Shown: positions 11,936-26,018, counted from the first letter of the stretch. The stretch: DNA of 64,000 nt from Arctopsyche grandis (GCF_051622035.1 NC_135358.1:21270501-21334500), one strand, 5' to 3'. A program made the numbers and translations. The notes: generated by a model not told the origin, from the sequence alone.

Positions 11936-13452
11936 ATATGTACATATGTATGTACATATTTACATACATACATATGTATGTAGATATGAATTATACTATC
12001 TCAGTGGTGGTGAACTTTTTTGCGATTTGGTGGCATATATTATATATGTATTTATTGATCGTCAGACATTCCAAATATTTTGTAGTATATAAAAGAAGAA
12101 TATATTTAAAAAGTTTAAACAATATGGGTTTCAAGTGAAGTAAATATCATGCGACTTAAACTAATACCGTACAATAATCTCCAAAATTTGAACTGACTTC
12201 CTTCCGTATCTAAATATTTAGTTCTATTGTATAAATCCTATAAGTGTGTGATAACTTTAAATGATTAGGTTTCATAATTACATATATGTATTATAGGTTA
12301 AAATATCATATTTAATAGATATACAATATCCCTAGATAGATATGCTATATCCAATTATTTTCGTCAAAATTGAGGACACGCTATTAAAATCTTTGTACGA
12401 AATGTTTTGGAACATTGTATTTATTGGTTTCGAAAACACATATAAATCTATCTTGAGACTATGATAAAGTTGAGTGTCAGTTAAAAATTCATCCATAAAG
12501 AGTTTAGTGAATCTTGAAGGAGGCGTGTAATGTTTCCGAAAGCGTTGTGCACCTAATCACCCCTAATGAAAAATTGCACGACCAATTAGGCATTTTACAA
12601 ATCGCTCCCCCCTCTTTCTTTCGCATTAAAACTGAGGTCCGTTAAACCGAGGTCGGGAAAAAATTACCTGAATTAAATAAATCTGCGCGTTTTATTATGT
12701 GCCATTATTTTTACTCGCGCTCGTCCTATTTAGCTGCAAAAACTTTTTTTTCATATATTTTATATATAAGATTTTTGCGCGTAAATAAATACGCGAGTTT
12801 CGTCATAATTAATGTGCGGCGATAAATTTGACCCTGAGTTCAGAAAAGGAAAACTATTTTTTTCCTTCTTCGATGATGTGATTTCCTTAATTTTTTTTCA
12901 TGAAAAAAGTTCGCCTAAGACGTTTATTTATGTGAGAATCTTTACTGTTTTGGTAACGTGCTTTCCGGACATCAATCTTCGAATATATAGGTACATATTA
13001 TACAATTATTATTTCATATGATTATTACATTCAATACAACATTGGTAAATAGCACAAATACTAACGATACAATATTATTTAATAATAAAAAAAAATTCAC
13101 ATTTTCAAAGCAAATAAATAAATGGATCCGTTATTAAGTCGTTCAATACTCATTCGATATCTCTTTGCCTTACTCAATGAGTTGTTTCAGAATATTTGAA
13201 CATTAAAATATCTCGTACCAGATCTTTTTTGTCTAAAATTATTTATTTTTCTAAGAATACTTACCGATAGACCCAAGGTGCTTGTTAATACATAAAGTTA
13301 TACAAAAATACAAAAAAAAATCAAAAACAAACGAAACCGAAATATAAGTGATTCCTGAAATCGCGCATAGTTGTCATCAAATCATTTCACATACACATGT
13401 AAGTACATATGTACATACATGTGTATGTACATAAGTACATATGTACATACAA
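11936..13452. other. AT-rich non-coding stretch
   Basis: A self-complementary ACATATGTATGTACATA tract lies at 11,938-11,985. A moderately GC-rich, apparently unique block lies at 12,520-12,830. No gene seen. Confidence 0.4.
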
Positions 13453-13562
13453 CCAGCAGCGTGGACTAGTGGTTGGCATATTATTCTTTCGAACGGTTCG
13501 ATTCCCACTAGTAGCTGTTGGCCAGACTTTGGTTTGTGACTCCAGGTCGATTGTTTTTCAAT
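13453..13562 (+). mobile_element. tRNA-derived SINE, 5' part
   Basis: This starts CCAGCAGCGTGGACTAGTGG. The pol III A box-like TGGACTAGTGG is at 13,462-13,472 and a perfect B box GGTTCGATTCC is at 13,495-13,505. The SINE body block (GTGACTCCAGGTCGATTG) follows and is then lost near 13,562. It is the cleanest promoter head among the copies in the window. The head resembles Glu/Asp-type tRNAs, but the parent tRNA is not certain. Confidence 0.7.
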
Positions 13563-16500
13563 GTTTAAATGCTTCATACTCTCGAAAAAAGGAGGTGCAC
13601 AGACTAACTACATACGTCGCTAGGAATCGGGTATTTACAATGATGTTTCTTTTAATTGAGTTCATTATTTTCAATTTATTTGTTGTTTGTATTAAATGGT
13701 AAAAAGGTAATTGTTATATTTTACTTAATGCATGTATTCGAAAATTCTGAAAAAAAAAGATAACACGACATAATAAGATAATAAGCGCTAGTAGCACGTT
13801 TGCCCCGGGCGCAAACTATCTGAGCTACTACGGCTCTAGTGTTAGATCTATAAATATATTATTATGATATTATATTTTACATTCATTTTTTCTTTTATGC
13901 ATTATTTTATATTCTTGTCTGACCATGTAAACTTTGAAAACACTGTGGTATATGTTTATTAAAATAAAATAATGATAAACAAATAAGTAACAAAAAAATA
14001 AATAAATTTATGTGAAAAACATTTCAATTTAAAAAAAATATATTTTGTATAAATGGGAGGGGGGGGGTGTTTAAGAAGCTAAAAATGTTGAAAAATGCAG
14101 TCCTTTAATAAATAATTTTCATATACAAAAAATATCAACATCATAATAAAAATAAAAATAATAGAAAATATCCAAATGTTCTAGAAAGGCAATTCATATG
14201 TACATTATAAAACTTCCAACTACAGTTCATTTTTAATACAGGACTCTCTTATTCATATGAATATAAAAAAAATCTAGATAAAACTAAGTATATTCTTCTT
14301 TTAAACAGCTTCCTTAATAACATACATATAATATGCAACTGATAGTTCTTAGAAACATTTTCAACTCAAATATTAAATTTGAAAGGCAAAACTCTCAACG
14401 TTTCACATGCACTATAATCCTTTTTAAATAGTCATAGTCGTACAGTAATAATTACCATTACCATTTCAGAGTGAGTTTAAACTTCCAAGGGGTAGGATTA
14501 CGCAATGAAACAATCGTTCGTTAGCAAATATAGGTGCTTTAACAGTCGTCGCGTATCCAGAATTCCGGGTAACCGTTGAATATCTTAAAGTTACGGACAA
14601 TAAGACGTTCGTTACTCGCCGGGTTGGTAAACCACAAAATTACCAATTTGCATGCGACGCGACGCGTCCGATTAGGGACTCCACGATATCGTTATTCACC
14701 CACCCACCACCCACCACCCCCAGCCCCCAACCACCGACTCGTCTTATCCGATACCATTGATACGACCTAATCCGGCGTCAGTTCGTTAACCGGCCGTTAT
14801 ATTTGATTAGGGTGGTTCGAAAAGGGGTGGATGGTGGGTTGAGAGGGGGTGGTTGGTGGTGGAGGCGGAAGTAGAATGTGTACCCTTACTAATTATCTGG
14901 CAAAAAAAAGTAATGGCGACCCCGCGAAAAAACGAGGGTCAAATATGTCACTCGGAGGGCACATGCCTACCCTCTTTTCCACCCAACTCCATCCCCAGCC
15001 TCCTTTAGCCCTTCGGCAACGGCCGGTCGTGCTTTACATATTCAACAGGCGTATTCGTTTAGTATACCGAGCAAAAAATGTGCTCAGATGATCTTTTAAT
15101 GTCGCACCAATTTATTTGGTAGTCAAAAGAAAAAATTATTATAAAGGTACACATATGTATATACATAACATATACTTGTATGTGCATAATTGTACATATA
15201 TACATATTTAAATTAAAGAAAATTATATTTTAATATCAGTTCTTACATATTTTCTGTAAATATGGAATTGAAAATCAATTAATAATGAATTCTTACCATA
15301 AATGCTATCATTTTTATGGAAACGCTAGATTATCTTAGGAGAAGTTCCTTTACATCATTTTCTCATTTACATATTTCCTGAAGTTAAACAAAAGAAATAT
15401 TTTTTTATTTCTTTAATTTCTCTATGTAAACTTTCATAAAAACGATCAAAAAAGACTTCTAATTTTCTCCTCACGTTTCATCCATTGTAAAATTCGGATC
15501 ATATTCAAATTTTCCTTTTTGTTACAATAGATAATTTTGAATAATAAACGAGGAGAGGAACGGAATCGATTCTAACAGAGTAGAAAGATATAATTATCAA
15601 AAGATAAAAGTATCTTTTCTTACAGAAATGAATTGTGCATATGGTCCGAAAACGGTATAAACTTGTAGGCAGGCAATTTCAGTAGCAATTTCTATTTTAA
15701 ATATAAATTAAATATAATTGATTCAAATATGTATTGATTTGAAATCAAAATTTCTCGGAAACAAAACGTCACCCTCTCTTATGAATCTTTTCCTACTGAA
15801 AACTCAGTAGTCTTCATTAGCATCAACTTATTGACAACCTTCCGAAATAAGAACATGTATTTTTTATGATATTTATCTTCTCTTGGATGAGTATCATTCC
15901 TCATTATTCCAAACTTTTCATAAAATTAACAATTTTCATTTATTAAATTAAAATTTTACTATTAATAACTTTATCTATAATTCAATGTAGCCAAAGTTTA
16001 AAATCGTGTCTAAATTTTCTACAAAGTGAGGAAGGTGGAGGAAAGGAAGTCTGTATATCAACTCGGCCATGATACAATATAATATTCAGATAAAATATAC
16101 CTATACAATGAAATGGATTTGAATACTAACTGACGTAAAAATTGTCAATAAATCAAAAACATTTAAGAAATCAGGATGTGGAAATAAGGTCAGATTATGA
16201 TTTGTTAGGGCCAAAAATCTCGATCGGGAATTAATGACGATGGATGGCGTCACGCGCGTGCGCAAATGCGTCGCGCGCCAAATCGAATTACGTACGACGT
16301 TCAGAACTTTGTGACAAAAATAAAATACGTGACTATGGTCAGGATAATAAAGAGCGCCGCGCCGAAGGTGTTAAAAAAAGGGCCACGTTCGCCCCGGAAC
16401 CACTACGTGACTGGTTACTCTCGTCGTAGGCTTTTTTTCCCTACCTACATATGTATGTATGTGCAAATGTATATATGTGTGTACTTTCTTGTTTGCACTA

Positions 16501-17190
16501 TACGTGTATAGTTTTATTTTTATTGTGGCGGTGGCGAATGTGTTAATTTACTTTCGACATTCAATTATTCAACGTGATTTATCCGGTGGAGAAATTGTTT
16601 ACCGCGAATAGGTCGGCAGCGCGTGGTCACCCCAGTGTGCAGAATCGAGGAAAAAACGAACCAAATAATTACCTAATGGTCTGGGTTGCCTTGCCTTCTG
16701 GCCAAGTTCGTTAGCTGTCGTTTGATTGGGCGTCGAAAGACCGATAAACGATTTTCCCCCGCAGAAAAGAGGAAAAAACGTGATGATTAACTAATTGAAT
16801 GGTTTTCGTACTTCCACTTTGTTCCCGACTCCCTTTTGTTTCACTTTATTTTTTCATTCTATTTTATTTTCCTATGCTATATAGTGATCGATAGTCATGG
16901 GAAGTTGTTCCGCATACCTTTTCTTGTTTGTTAACTTTTTTCGATATTTGTACGTGCTAAAAATACATATATTATATTTGGAGTTGAATTCAATCAAAAT
17001 ATTACGTTCGAAATTCACCAATAGGTGAACAACCTCTAATAAATAAAAGAACCGAACGTATGTATTAATTACTTATTTATGGTTTGCCTTTCTTTTGAAA
17101 ACATTTAAGTATCATATTTACTTGTTATTTATAATATTATACCCACACATTCAAAACACAAGAATTCGTTGGAAAATATATAAAAATATT
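13563..17190. other. Non-coding stretch with two GC-rich blocks
   Basis: 14,480-15,090 (CCACCC-rich) and 16,200-16,780 (CpG-rich) are apparently unique blocks in AT-rich DNA. Around 13,785-13,845 there is an imperfect stem (GCGCTAGTAGC / GCTACTACGGCTC). No gene is supported. Confidence 0.35.
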
Positions 17191-17547
17191 TAGGTTCGTT
17201 TATACCAGTACAACTCAAGCCGGCAATTGTTCGTAAACGGCAGTAAGAAAAATATAATTTAGTCAATTCTATTTAGTCTCTTTCATATATTCCGTAATGT
17301 GCTAGTTCGAAACAGCAAAATTCGACACGTTCCATTCATATATTTTGAGTAACGTCACATTATAACGCAAGCAATATTGCGCCATACCGTCGCTATCTGT
17401 AATGTATACGTAGTTCGATTTTGCCTTGCACTCGTCCGAAACAAGTATAAAGGTGCCGAAAATGAATGGTGCTGTATAGTATGAATAAAAGAAGTATTTT
17501 TTATGTCGAGCTATTGGCGTGGAGTGCTGGATAATACAAACTACCTT
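17191..17547 (+). mobile_element. TIR-like non-autonomous element, copy 3
   Basis: This starts TAGGTTCGTTTATACCAGTA and ends GTGCTGGATAATACAAACTA-CCTTT. It shares CACTCGTCCGAAACAAG, GGTGCTGTATAGTATGAA and the GTAAACGGCAGTA subterminal block with the other copies. It is non-coding. Confidence 0.6.
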
Positions 17548-20500
17548 TGTATATCTTTTTTGCATTTATATGTGCTGTAATTACTTCCAGTGTTTACATT
17601 TTTCAAATATATATGTAGGTAAAATAATAACTATTATACTATTCCTCAGATATTAAAAACAATTCCAGCTATATAAAACAATAGAATATTTTCTTCAATA
17701 GGTTTTTATTAGAATGTAATAATTACAATTTGCATTTACTCCTAATTGCCTTTTATTTTGATACACATGCTATCAATCACAAACGTCTAGACATTATATT
17801 TATTTTATTTTAGTATCCACGTAAAGGGGTTTTTAATTAAACCAAAGCTTTTTTTCAATTATTAATTGCTAGTCGAAAAAGCGTGATAGGATTGATCGTT
17901 AAGTTGATTAAAGGATTGCGTGTGATCGAATAAAGCTATAATCGTAAAATATGCCGCGCCACTTGATGACTGTTTAATAAACTTTTAATGGAACACTTCG
18001 TAACGAACCTCGTAGGTTGTTTATTATTATTTATGAGAAAGTTTTTCAATCAAACATCGCCAGTTTCGCCCTTGAAACCACATATTTGTCAAAGGTAACT
18101 TGGAATCTTTCCAAAGCGCGAAACTTTCGCAAGTCTTCCAAAATCCATTAATTTCCAGAATCGAACGAAGCGAGTATAGATATGTAGGTAAGTATAATAA
18201 TAATACCAGGTCACACAGTTTGCTTACAACTACCTCACGGCATTACATATTAATCGCCGTTCGCATAATTCGATCACGAAGGTTCGAAAACTAATATTCC
18301 TTCCCGATAATCGCGACCTTCCTTACCAAATCCAATTAAAATTATCGAGTAGCTCGGTTTGAAGCCACGCGTCTCCGTGTTTCAGAGAAGTGATTAAGTT
18401 ACGTGACGTTTCGATACACGAGCTGCCAATCCTCACTTCAATTACGTTATTATCTTGAGACGTCACTGGGAACTTGTTTTTATTTTATTCGGAGACCGTT
18501 CCGATACTGGCGTGCGAATTATTTTTCCATTAACGTAAAAGTAGACGATCGTGTCAATGTTGTATCGACAAACCGCAGGCGATTTCATGTATATACATAC
18601 ATATGTACAAACAAATATAAAGATAAAGAAATTGAATTATATCTGCACTATAATGTATGTATAGTACACTTTAAGGAAGTACAATTTTATATGAATCTTA
18701 AATTAAAATCACAAAAATTCGTATACAGATAAAGTAAAAAATAGTTTTCCCGACTAATATAATAAACGACAAAAAAATCAAATTCACCACATTAACCCTC
18801 CCTCACCGAAGTGGGGTATGCAAGTGCCATAATAATGTCAAAATCTTTCACACAAATTATTTTTTACAACTTATACAAATTTTGCTTTTAATATAAAGTT
18901 TTATTATAACGAAACAATTCCATTATTCCTTTCATTATAACAAGTTTAACTGTATTATGTACATATATAATTATGTAGAATGATCAAATTAAACTACTAT
19001 TAACTCAAAAAGTATTAACTTATATAATTTATAACATTATAAATTTAGTTTATTTGGAAAATGTAAGTAAATATATATGTATGCGTGTTTTGCACACGTT
19101 TTTTTTTCGCAAATCATGTGAAAAAAATAATTTAAATTTAATTTATTCTATTGTGACATATTGTGACGTAACACAAAGAAGCAAAATATTTTATATAATA
19201 ATAAGGTACAGTATTATAAACTAAAAAAAAAATTGTGTAATTTCTGCGGAGTATTTCTGTATATCCTTGCTCCGAGCTTGTCTTGTAAGTTGTTTACAAT
19301 TTCAAACAAATAATACATTAAACATTATTTCAAATTTGAATTCAATGGCATTTTTCAACTTTTTCCCCTCGTTGTGCAACAAATCCGCTGCTTCTCGCTT
19401 TCAACCGTGTTTTGTTATACTTTTTTTTCACTGGAACAGGATTATGATTTTATCGCGGGAGTATTATGCAGACAAAGTTTGCATTATGCATTATGTCGAA
19501 TAATGCATTCGACAGGCTAGTTAGTCGCGCATCGCCCCATTTTTATCCCCTCGGCGACCGGGAAAAAAAAGTTCGGCCCTACAAAGGGGGAGGGAGAGGC
19601 GAGCTTTTTCGCTCTGCATTTTCTATGTATAAGTGCAAGGATAAATTTGTAACAAAATTACTGGAATCCCGCGAGGATTGCAGGATTGCACTGGATTCGT
19701 TGCTGCCGGCGAATCATGTATTGGAATATAAACTAAAATTGAATTCGCACCGACTGAAGGAATTCAATCGGCGAACTATTCATTCGGTATCTCAAATGTG
19801 CTCCTTCAATGAATATTTAGTATCAGATTTTATAATATTTATTTTCGAGTCACTTTCATGAACCAATCATATAAGTAAACTCCTTTCAACAGCAAATCGA
19901 TCGACTCCACATATACAAACATATTTTTATCTCATCAAAATTTTGCCAAGGTAATTTATCACAACATGAATGGTCAGAATATAATAATTAGTATTCAAAT
20001 CAAACTAACTAAACCTAGTCTCGACATGTGTACAAATGTATGTACATATGTAGATACATAATATACTAACCATTCGACAGAATAATATACAACATTTAAA
20101 TGCATATAATATCATCGCCGAAATACACTCACACTCGATCGAAATTTTGATCAGAATTTCAATCTTATGGGAGACTTATTAAAACTTAATCCCACGCTCG
20201 AAAGCTCTCCTCAATCGGGAGCTTTTGCAGACGTGACGTCAGCGTTTTTAAGTCATCAAAAACGTCACCACCCCGCACGAAAACACCGCTCTTTTCCGTT
20301 TATATTATTCTAGAATATTCGCATGTATATTTCCAGTGGCGTACAGGTGCCGAAGGGTGAGAGGAGGCCTTTCGCAAATGATATGCAAATATGTCATCTC
20401 GTTACATTTCAATTTTGCTCTCTATGAAAATGATACATATAAAAAAAAGTTTTTTCCCGCTCTGTGCACGTACGTTCGTCTCGCTCTGTGTCTGCATTGC

Positions 20501-21231
20501 AATTGTCGATTATGACACATCAAAGCGAATTCATTTGCACAGGGGTGTTTCATACCCCATCCCCTACGATCTCCGCATTGGGAATAAAAAAAATTGAAAC
20601 CAGGACACCCCTTTGTCTCCATTCGAACTCTATCGACCAGCAATCGCAACGTTAATTCAAAGATAAATGGCTAGAGCTGCAGTGATCGTCAACAAATATG
20701 TAGTTAAAATCTTTAGATTTTTATTTTATTTTTATTTTTATGACACTTGACTGCAATTACGATTGATAGATTAAAAAAACTTTATAATTGTATTGCTAAA
20801 TATATAAATATTTATACTCGTATATACATACTTAATAAAGGTATAATGTAAATAAATTATTTATAAATTTATGAACTTTTTGAGGTATGCTCTTTTGTAT
20901 TTATAATGAAGTACATATCCAAGCTTTTTACGATATATTTAGAACTCGAATATGATTCTATTCTTGGATGTTTCACAAATTTCCACTTACTTTCGAGGAG
21001 TCGTTCTGAAGGACTCGCGAAAATTGGATGTCTTTTTGTTCGACAAGTTTTTTCATCATTTTTTCACATTTATTTTATTATCAAACAGATATATCATTTA
21101 AAATTGGTATTTCATTCATAGCGACTCTTATATGCTGATGCCAAATCTTAAATCTACAAAATTAAAATGTCGTCATTGATTTTTGCAATACAAAATTCAA
21201 TTCAATTAAAAAAAATCACTTCCTGATTTGG
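17548..21231. other. Non-coding stretch with GC-rich blocks
   Basis: 17,830-18,600, 19,360-19,850 and 20,150-20,660 are less AT-rich and look unique. 19,466-19,861 carries a 131-codon plus-strand frame with no recognisable domain or start context, so I do not call it a gene. The rest is AT-rich. Confidence 0.35.
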
Positions 21232-21480
21232 TGTTGCAGGTTAGGCCTTGGATATAAGTTACTCCAGATCGATTGTTTCCTATCAGAGATTGCCAATTTA
21301 ACTGATTTTACTGTTGGAACGGTTTCAAACAAATTATCAACCTATCCTCATTTGTCAACATTATTTGAATATAATTTCAAATTTATAATAATAATGTTGC
21401 GAATTTATATAAAGTGTATATATATATAAATTTAACTATCGCTTAGATGTCGCTTTGGGGCCAAAATCCGCACCATGGTG
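21232..21480 (+). mobile_element. tRNA-derived SINE, tail type B, 5'-truncated
   Basis: The tRNA head is missing. The body block (ACTCCAGATCGATTGTTTCC, TATCAGAGATTGCCAATT, GGAACGGTTTCAAACAAATT) is present. It is followed by the B-type tail (TTATTTGAATATAATTTCAA) also found at 25,150, 25,530 and 49,318. Confidence 0.6.
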
Positions 21481-23680
21481 AATATAAATTTATAAATAAA
21501 AAAAAACACTGCAATTTTTATTAAACTTTGATATCTGTTGTACTGTTGAAATACTTTTCAAAAGCATTTCAATATTAAATAGTTTCCAATCCCTGGAGAG
21601 ACGCAAATTATTCACACAAAGGGAACTCAATTTTTCTTCCCATATAATCTTCAATCAAGCAGTAATTGCATCCATGGATGTTCGCATACAGAATCGTCGA
21701 TGCGTATTAATACTATTTCTATCCATCAATATAAACTGCACACGAATAAGGAATATCGAAAATAGCTAGGCTTTGCTTTGTATGGAAAATTTTCACTTTT
21801 TTTAAATTTTATAATTTAATATACATACTTACTTTTTAATTTGAACATTAAAACACATGTAAATATGTATATTACAAACCATTTGATCAATTCAACTGTA
21901 TATAGTGGATTCTAATGTTGTTGTTTTTTTTTGCAGTATTTTTATTCACTGCGTGTCAATGTGCAAATGAACGCTTTCGACCAGAGTAACCGAACTGCGA
22001 CAAACTTACCGCAATATCAGTGTTAGGTAGGGGAAAAAAGCGCGTAAAAAAGTTGTCAAAAGGCGAAAATAAAAAAAGTTCGCAATTTATACGCGCCGTT
22101 TGGCCAAATTTATGCGTAGCAATAATAATGTTGCCGCGCGCGTTTCACCTCTCATTTGTCAAACGTCCGCAAGTTTTATTTGACTTTTCACTTCTTATCC
22201 GATACCCACAACCTCCCCCTCCATCTCGTTCACAATTGATAAAAAAAACTAAGTACATTGCAAATATTCAATAAATGCACCACGAATGTGTGTAAATATA
22301 AGGAAACGTGTACAGTTGATTCGAATAGCCCATTACGATTGCCGAAGAATTATTTTGATTTAATTCTTCGAGTTTAAATTAAGTTTGTCTTCAAAAAACC
22401 TAGGAAGAACCTCCACCCACTTCCTCTCCGTAGATCTCCCCTTCAGTTGGAAATTGCTTTTCGGCTTATTGGCGTGTGTTTGTTTACGTTCCATTCCCTC
22501 GTGTCTGCCCCGCGAAACATTTCAATATACAAGAACAACCTCGGTTCGCAGCTTCAATACAGATTTTTGTATGGAAAATCATCTTCAGCAGAGCCTTCAT
22601 CCCTTAATCTCAAAATTCCAATGAACGCCTCCCCACAGCCACCCTCTTCCGACTCATAGAAAGTTGGGCCCCTCGTATAAAATTTAATATTTATATTGGC
22701 GGAGTCGGATGAAACATTTCAACCATGCGAATTCTGAGTTTGAAATTATTCCGAATACAAAAATAAACATGCTCAAAGTGTACTATCAATATTCATTAAA
22801 AATAATACTATGCCGCTTAATTATTCCACTGGCTAATATTCACATATTCGTATTATTTTAAGAATAAATCATTCAAACTAGTCTTACATAGATATATTCC
22901 GATAAATAAATATTCATATAACCCTACAAATATTTATTCACTTATCGCATCTTAAGATTTGTTGGCAGTCTTTTCGTTTTATTTTCCTTTTTTCAATGTT
23001 TTGAGGAGGAGAAAGAAAATAAACCGATTGAAGATCCAAATTGACGACCAATCCTCTTGATTTCTTTTATATTCTGACATCAAATAGAAACCGGAGGGAT
23101 TTTCCCGGCTATGTTTTTCCGGAGACCTTGACTCTTCCCTCGATTGCTTTTCATTTCGTACTCTTCTTTCCGTGCTTTGTAGAAAATATAAATAAATAAT
23201 AGAAACAACAAAAATCTACGAATTCCTACACATTGTCTATAAATAATGTATGAAACACTGAAACATGTAACGTATGATATGTACTTGGAGGAGACAAACC
23301 ATTCTCACGGAGTAAACAATACACACACGACATACATACATATTGAGCAGTAGTAAAATTTATTACATCCATCAAAAAGGGATGTTTTATTTATGTCTAT
23401 GCATAACTGCGCCACCTATTTATATCAACAGCTCCCAAATAACATACACATAAGCCGTTATATTTGATAATAGTGGAAGTCAAATTATCAGTTCCAAAAA
23501 CACTATTCACAGATTGTTATCATTACTTTTTAATCGATATATTTAGAATCTCGGAAAGGAAAAATAAACTTAGAGACCACCAATATGTTTATATATTGTA
23601 AAAGACAAAACATTATATTAATGTTTTGTGAAATATTTCTCGAAATGAAGAAAAGTGGGCTTACGCCAATTTCTCATATA
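21481..23680. other. Non-coding stretch
   Basis: 22,000-22,660 is moderately GC-rich, open in two plus frames, and without recognisable protein. The rest is AT-rich. No gene seen. Confidence 0.35.
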
Positions 23681-24117
23681 CATATGCCAAGCTCGGGTCT
23701 ACCTCACGGGCCCGAATGTGAAACGCCGGAAAACGCAAATATCGGAAGGCAAAGATCGAAAATCGAAAGATCTTAAATCGAAAGATAAAAAAGGGTGCAT
23801 GGTAAACGGTACATCCTCACGTACTTATTCACTTAATTTGCGTGAGCAGGATACAACAGGAACAAGAGGAACAGGCTTTTCCTCCCGTATTCTGCACGCG
23901 CACATTAATACGGGAGGAAAAGCCTGTTCCTCTTGTTCCTGTTGTATCCTGCTCGCGCAAATTAATTGAGTATCTACGTGAGTATGTACCGTTTACCATG
24001 CACCCTTTTTTATATTTCGACTTAAGATCTTTCGATTTTCGATATTTGCCTTCCGATATTTGCGTTTTCCGGCGTTTCACATTCAGGCTCGTCACGGAGA
24101 CCGGCCAAGCTCATATG
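23681..24117. repeat. 437-bp foldback palindrome, arms about 211 bp
   Basis: Arms 23,681-23,891 and 23,907-24,117 are inverted copies separated by a 15-nt loop. The innermost roughly 70 bp (GGAACAAGAGGAACAGGCTT and flanks) are almost perfectly complementary. Over the inner 180 bp I count roughly ten differences by eye. The outer 30 bp near CATATG is more diverged. It has no conserved coding content. It could be a foldback or long-TIR transposon, or a hairpin-RNA (endo-siRNA) locus; sequence alone does not decide. Confidence 0.85.
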
Positions 24118-25149
24118 CTATTATACATATTTATATGCTCATCATCAAAAAAAAATACTAAATATAATATTAAAATCATACTCAACTTGTTCTTTATAAT
24201 CTTTGTTTCAATATTATTCTATTCTGCACACTCATTAGGGAAATGTAATTCTTAAGAGACTTCACATCTTTTCCGTGCTTACATATTAATCAGCAACATT
24301 CAAGGTTCCGCTTTCCAATGAGAGATTGCAAGATCGATTCATTGATTATTCATACTCAGTTCGGCTGTATAACGAAAAAGTGGGCGTTGAAAAGTTATTC
24401 GTCTTCAACTTCCTCCTCCACTGTTTACCTCACCCCCATCTCTGGTGAGTATTTAGTGGAGCGAGGAACTAATTTATGTTTCGTTGTACCCAGACGGCAT
24501 ACAATTCCACTTTACAAGTAGTACAAAGTAATACAATTACCCGGGCGAGTTGGAGTCTCGCAGTCGAGTCTCGTTGCTCGGCGAAAAAAACCTCCCACCC
24601 TCCGAATAATTAGTTCAGTTCAAAGTACCGAGTGTGCCAAGACGAACCACCCAGTTGTTGTTACCAATTGTTGTACCCATCCTCCGGACCGGTGATATGT
24701 TCTCTGATACTTTCCCGTTTCCCGGCTGTTAACACTTTGGCGGCTTAAACGACTCGGATAACAGTCGTCGGAGCTTCCCGCGGGACCCCACAATCGTGTT
24801 ACACCTCGTCACGATTGTGTTACGCCGGTGTGGTTGTTACGCTTAATGCGAATTTTCGCCACGTTGCAAAATGCACTCGACAAATTTCAACGGGATCGTA
24901 AAAATACCTCAGGGAAACGCGCGCATACCATTTCCGGAGGGAAATTCACGTGATCGCCACAATAGACCATGTTCAAGTGAAAAATGGCGATTGTTACAAT
25001 TTCTTGAATTCGATTTCAATCTGAAAATAGCATAAATTTGACCTATTCTTATTGACCTTAAAATGCATGTGCATACTTTCGACTTATGTGTACACCTGGA
25101 AATTAATAATTATTTTAATTTGTAGGCCACACCTATGGCCAAATTTTTT
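24118..25149. other. Non-coding stretch with a GC-rich block
   Basis: 24,530-24,990 is GC/CpG-rich and apparently unique. It includes a local near-repeat of CACAATCGTGTTAC / CACGATTGTGTTAC about 30 bp apart in 24,785-24,825. No frame of note. It may be regulatory or conserved non-coding DNA. Confidence 0.35.
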
Positions 25150-25408
25150 CATATCTACTTAACATAGATTGATTACATGATTATTATAAATTTGAAATTA
25201 TATTCAAATAATGGTTACAAGTGAGAATAGGTTTCCAATTTGTTAGGAACCGTTTCAACAATGAAATCAGATAAATTGACAAACTCTGATAGGAAAAGAT
25301 CTGGACTCACATATATCCAAAGTCTGGCCAGCAACATCGGGCCAAGGATTGAACTCATGAGCCTCCATTTTATAGCATTATACGTTAACCACTGAACTAT
25401 GTTACTGG
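25150..25408 (-). mobile_element. tRNA-derived SINE, tail type B
   Basis: This is in reverse orientation. The head is at the right end (CCAGTAACATAGTTCAGTGG read on the minus strand) with a B box-like GAGTTCAATCC. The body and B-type tail run leftward. Point changes throughout indicate an old copy. Confidence 0.65.
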
Positions 25409-25529
25409 AATATGGAAAAGGATTCCTTATTTTTGTTTTTATTTTAAAATTTTATATTTTACCATGATACCTATGATGGTAAAATATAAAAACTATGGTT
25501 TTAAACTTGTACATATATAAATTTATAGA

Positions 25530-25772
25530 TTTTAATTTTGAAATTATATTCAAATAATGGCTACAAATAAATAGTAGCTAGGCCAATTTGATGAGGAACC
25601 ATTTCAGCAATGAACCCAGATAAATTAGCAAACTGTGATAGAAAACTATCGCCTTGGATCCACAATATCCAAGTCTGACCAGCAGCACTGCAGAAATACT
25701 TAAACTCAATCTAGGTCAAGCCGGGACCTCTCACTGGTTAGCATTACCGCAACTACCAAACTTTACTGCTGC
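25530..25772 (-). mobile_element. tRNA-derived SINE, tail type B, second copy
   Basis: Same orientation and tail as the copy at 25,150. The spacer between them contains a local inverted repeat (AAAATTTTATATTTTACCAT and its near complement). The head is recognisable but its B box is disrupted. Confidence 0.55.
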
Positions 25773-25919
25773 CTTCTGAACGAAAGCCTTAATTACTTCA
25801 TCGCCGCATGTAGACACCTCTATCGTTATTAGTTTTAAAAATTATTCATTGTTACTACAATTTATTTTAAAAACTATTCATTATTTGTTTTAAAAACTAT
25901 TCTTGTTATATAAAAACCG

Positions 25920-26018
25920 AAATTAATTTAGCTCCATTGAAGGTGTGTGCCCACTATGTGTCAGGCGCGTGACGATTTTGAACCTAGCTCAAGCGCCCAC
26001 TGGTGGTTGCACGGCGCG
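25920..26018 (+). repeat. Dispersed repeat family D, copy 1
   Basis: GAAATTAATTTAGCTCC and then GATTTTGAACCTAGCTCAAG-CGCCCACTGGTGG also occur at 49,712-49,816. The core CGCCCACTGGTGG is an imperfect palindrome. The class is unknown. Confidence 0.5.

Noticed and set aside
13453..13530. A tRNA gene at the A/B-box sequence
   Set aside because: The same sequence recurs about a dozen times with a common non-tRNA body and A-rich tails, and no cloverleaf acceptor stem closes. It is a SINE head.
23655..24095. Two similar proteins encoded on opposite strands (23,655-23,969 + and 23,829-24,095 -)
   Set aside because: They mirror each other only because the locus is a palindrome; there is no independent coding evidence.
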